Source: Tildeniella torsiva UHER 1998/13D (GTDB lineage Bacteria; Cyanobacteriota; Cyanobacteriia; Phormidesmidales; Phormidesmidaceae). From it: a DNA stretch of 64,000 nucleotides. A program made the translations under genes and the position numbers. Numbering within the stretch: the first letter of the stretch is position 1; every line of letters starts with the position of its first letter. The stretch covers positions 62,001 to 126,000 of the forward strand of contig JAHHIH010000006.1 in the NCBI GenBank assembly GCA_019358835.1. The letters are read 5' to 3'. Under the pieces are notes generated by a model. That model worked only from the letters and a program-made list of their open reading frames with translations, did not search any database and was not told where the DNA came from. Positions 62,352-64,000 of the stretch are shown piece after piece.

Positions 62352-63602
62352 ATGAACTCCGTTTTCACCATGACCCAGGCTAACCCCAGCTCCTCCCCGG
62401 TTGAATTTGAGAGCATTTATCGGGGTATCAGCGAGGTCTTTCCCCACCAGCCTGACTCTGGCGACCCAGAGCAGAACCTAACGCAGCGGTTGCTGAAGTG
62501 CGATCGCCCCCTGCGAATCAAGCTGGGCATTGACCCCACGGGGGCCGAAATTCACCTGGGTCACAGCATTCCGGTGCGCAAGCTGCGCGCTTTTCAAGAT
62601 GCTGGCCACACCGCCGTGCTGATCATTGGCGACTTCACCGCCCGCATTGGTGACCCCACCGGCAAGTCGGAAGTGCGCCGCCAGCTCACAGAAGCGGATG
62701 TGAAGGCCAACGCCGAGACCTACCTGGAGCAGGTGCGCCCCATTCTCGATTTCGACACCCCCGGTCGGCTGGAGGTGCGCTACAACTCCGAGTGGCTGTC
62801 ATCCCTGGATCTGGGCAAAATTCTCGAGCTACTCAGCACCATGACCGTGGGGCAGATGCTGGCCAAAGAAGGTTTCTCCGAGCGCTACGGCAAAGGCGAT
62901 CCGGTGTTTCTGCATGAGTTTCTCTATCCGCTGATGCAGGGTTACGACTCGGTAGCAGTGCAGGCCGATGTGGAGCTGGGCGGCACCGACCAAAAGTTCA
63001 ACATTGCCGTCGGGCGCGATTTGCAGCGCCACTTTGGCCTGCTGCCCCAGTTTGGCCTGCTCGTACCGCTGCTCTTGGGCACCGGCGGCGTCCAAAAAAT
63101 GTCGAAATCCCTGGGCAACTATGTGGGGCTCCAGGAAGATCCCCTGAGCATGTACTCCAAGCTCGAAAAGGTGCCCGATGCCCTGATTCGCGATTACTTT
63201 GAGCTGCTGACGCCCTTTGCGCTCGATACTCTGCCAGAGAATCCGCGCGATCGCCAAAAGCTGCTAGCCCTAGAGGTCACCCGCCAGTTCCACGGCGAAG
63301 CGGCAGCCCAGCAAGCGCAGCAGGCTGCCATCAGCCTGGTTCAAGGCACGGGCGAACCAGCCACCGGGGTGCCCGAATTTTCCCTAGCCCAAATCAATTT
63401 CCCGGCCAAGCTGTTCTATCTGGTGGGGGCTACCCCACTGTGCGCCAGCAGCAGCGAGGCCCGCCGCCAAATTCAAGGGGGTGCGGTGAAGCTCGATGGC
63501 GAGAAAGTGACCGACCCCAACCAGGAGTTCGTCAGTCCCGATGACCTGATCGGTAAAGTGGTGCAGGTGGGCAAGAAAAAATTTGCCCGCCTCACACCCT
63601 AG
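62352..63602 (+). CDS. tyrS: Tyrosyl-tRNA synthetase (TyrZ type)
   Basis: Class I synthetase that charges tRNA-Tyr. 416 residues. The HIGH motif is HLGH (near residue 72-75), and KMSKS is complete in [14 protein letters not shown] near 255. An S4 RNA-binding domain ends the protein ([35 protein letters not shown]). HLGH and [22 protein letters not shown] fit the TyrZ subgroup. The ATG at 62352 or 62370 may be the start. Confidence 0.94.
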   Translation: MNSVFTMTQANPSSSPVEFESIYRGISEVFPHQPDSGDPEQNLTQRLLKCDRPLRIKLGIDPTGAEIHLGHSIPVRKLRAFQDAGHTAVLIIGDFTARIGDPTGKSEVRRQLTEADVKANAETYLEQVRPILDFDTPGRLEVRYNSEWLSSLDLGKILELLSTMTVGQMLAKEGFSERYGKGDPVFLHEFLYPLMQGYDSVAVQADVELGGTDQKFNIAVGRDLQRHFGLLPQFGLLVPLLLGTGGVQKMSKSLGNYVGLQEDPLSMYSKLEKVPDALIRDYFELLTPFALDTLPENPRDRQKLLALEVTRQFHGEAAAQQAQQAAISLVQGTGEPATGVPEFSLAQINFPAKLFYLVGATPLCASSSEARRQIQGGAVKLDGEKVTDPNQEFVSPDDLIGKVVQVGKKKFARLTP

Positions 63603-63611
63603 GCAGCCATA

Positions 63612-63645
63612 GCGGGTTCGAACTCCCGGTTCAGGGCGAACCCGC
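63612..63645. terminator. 9-base hairpin after tyrS
   Basis: gcgggttcg (63612-63620) pairs perfectly with cgaacccgc (63637-63645) across a 16-base loop, ten bases after the tyrS stop. There is no U-run, so termination may be weak or factor-dependent. Confidence 0.5.
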
Positions 63646-63689
63646 CACCATGGAACCGTGCCGCTGAACGATCTAACTGGCGCAACGAC

Positions 63690-64000
63690 CTATCGGGCGG
63701 GCTGCATTAGCAAGTGGCGCAGCTTGTCGCGCTCAGTGGTAGAGAGGGTCGCGGCAAACACTTCTAAATCCTGAGGCCCCATCGTGCTCAGAACTTGGTG
63801 CAGCGCCTCTGCTCCCGACACGGCTCCCGTAGCCGCCGTCGTTGTCCGGAGGGAATGGCTAGAGTGTACTGGCGCTCCAGGCAAACTACAGCTACCGCCA
63901 TCGCAGTTGAGCTGAAGGTTGTGCCAAGTCATGGTGGGCACAATCCAGCCGCGCCGCCCGTGCAGCTCATGGAGCAGCACTTCGGTTTCCCAAAACGTTC
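63690..64000 (-). CDS. Partial gene of unknown function, N-terminus outside window
   Basis: The minus-strand frame stays open to the window edge, reading TFWETEVLLHELHGRRGWIVP and onward, with a stop at 63690. The visible 103 residues end in LSTTERDKLRHLLMQPAR, with SGAEALHQVLSTMGPQDLEVFAATL before it. A GTG at 63980 would make it a 96-residue protein, but the open frame points to a larger one. A CDGGSC pair of cysteines is noted. No family recognised. Confidence 0.5.
   Translation of the reverse strand, partial: TFWETEVLLHELHGRRGWIVPTMTWHNLQLNCDGGSCSLPGAPVHSSHSLRTTTAATGAVSGAEALHQVLSTMGPQDLEVFAATLSTTERDKLRHLLMQPAR

Noticed and set aside
63605-63695. tRNA-like sequence on the minus strand after tyrS (GTTCGAACCCGC and a D-arm-like stretch)
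   Set aside because: The T-arm does not pair over five bases, the acceptor ends do not pair, and no anticodon stem forms. The same bases form a plain 9-base hairpin instead.

Overview
The window comes from a cyanobacterium, most likely a filamentous, non-heterocystous type such as the Leptolyngbya/Nodosilinea group. That placement is an inference from gene content, not from a marker gene. The evidence is a psbX gene for photosystem II, a Ycf66 protein, an IctB-type membrane protein, a PedR-type LuxR regulator, the cyanobacterial families DUF1816, DUF2949 and TIGR03792, an EF-hand transaldolase, and many HIP1 octamers (GCGATCGC). The DNA is GC-rich, and genes are short, dense and on both strands. 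No rRNA, CRISPR array, transposase, integrase or prophage gene was seen.

Layout. 1-6.8 kb: end of pgi, a cNMP-binding protein, mscL, a DUF2949 protein, ssb, the cell-shape operon mreBCD and a HAD phosphatase. 7.1-14.0 kb: a compact co-directional cluster of three glycosyltransferases, an ABC half-transporter and an aminoglycoside-phosphotransferase-like kinase, probably one surface-glycan or glycolipid pathway, followed by an OmpR-type two-component pair. 16.4-19.1 kb: dtd, a HIT-like protein, a Tat-type Rieske lipoprotein and a His-rich CobW GTPase, all on the minus strand. 19.2-24.2 kb: tag, a low-GC orphan gene, an adenylate-kinase-like/thioredoxin fusion, small membrane proteins, ycf66, psbX and a YggT protein. 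24.5-33.9 kb: accC, tRNA-Leu, DUF554, DUF362, a Ctp protease, hemC, a TPR protein, a TIGR03792 protein, a small kinase and a zinc ribbon. 33.9-42.8 kb: an alpha-E / circularly permuted ATP-grasp pair, transaldolase, ictB, a START-like protein, a HugZ-like protein and an EamA transporter. 43-52.5 kb: a disordered lipoprotein, a hydrolase, DUF1816, an RlmB-type methylase with a long KPRY repeat arm, an HxlR regulator, a CAP protein, lipA, an L,D-transpeptidase and a Gfo/Idh/MocA oxidoreductase. 52.8-64 kb: a CNNM/CorC transporter-like protein, tRNA-Ile(CAU), pyrE, methyltransferases, hisS, pedR, a class A PBP, tyrS and a partial gene.

Most of this is core housekeeping: cell envelope (mreBCD, PBP, L,D-transpeptidase, glycan cluster), translation (hisS, tyrS, dtd, rlmB, two tRNAs), cofactor and lipid synthesis (accC, lipA, hemC) and photosynthesis (psbX, ycf66, pedR, ictB). 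The parts most worth a second look are the glycosyltransferase/ABC/kinase cluster, the kinase-dead-looking AK-thioredoxin fusion, the 25-unit KPRY arm on RlmB, and several families of small intergenic repeats, two of which run into the 3' ends of genes and supply the last codons.
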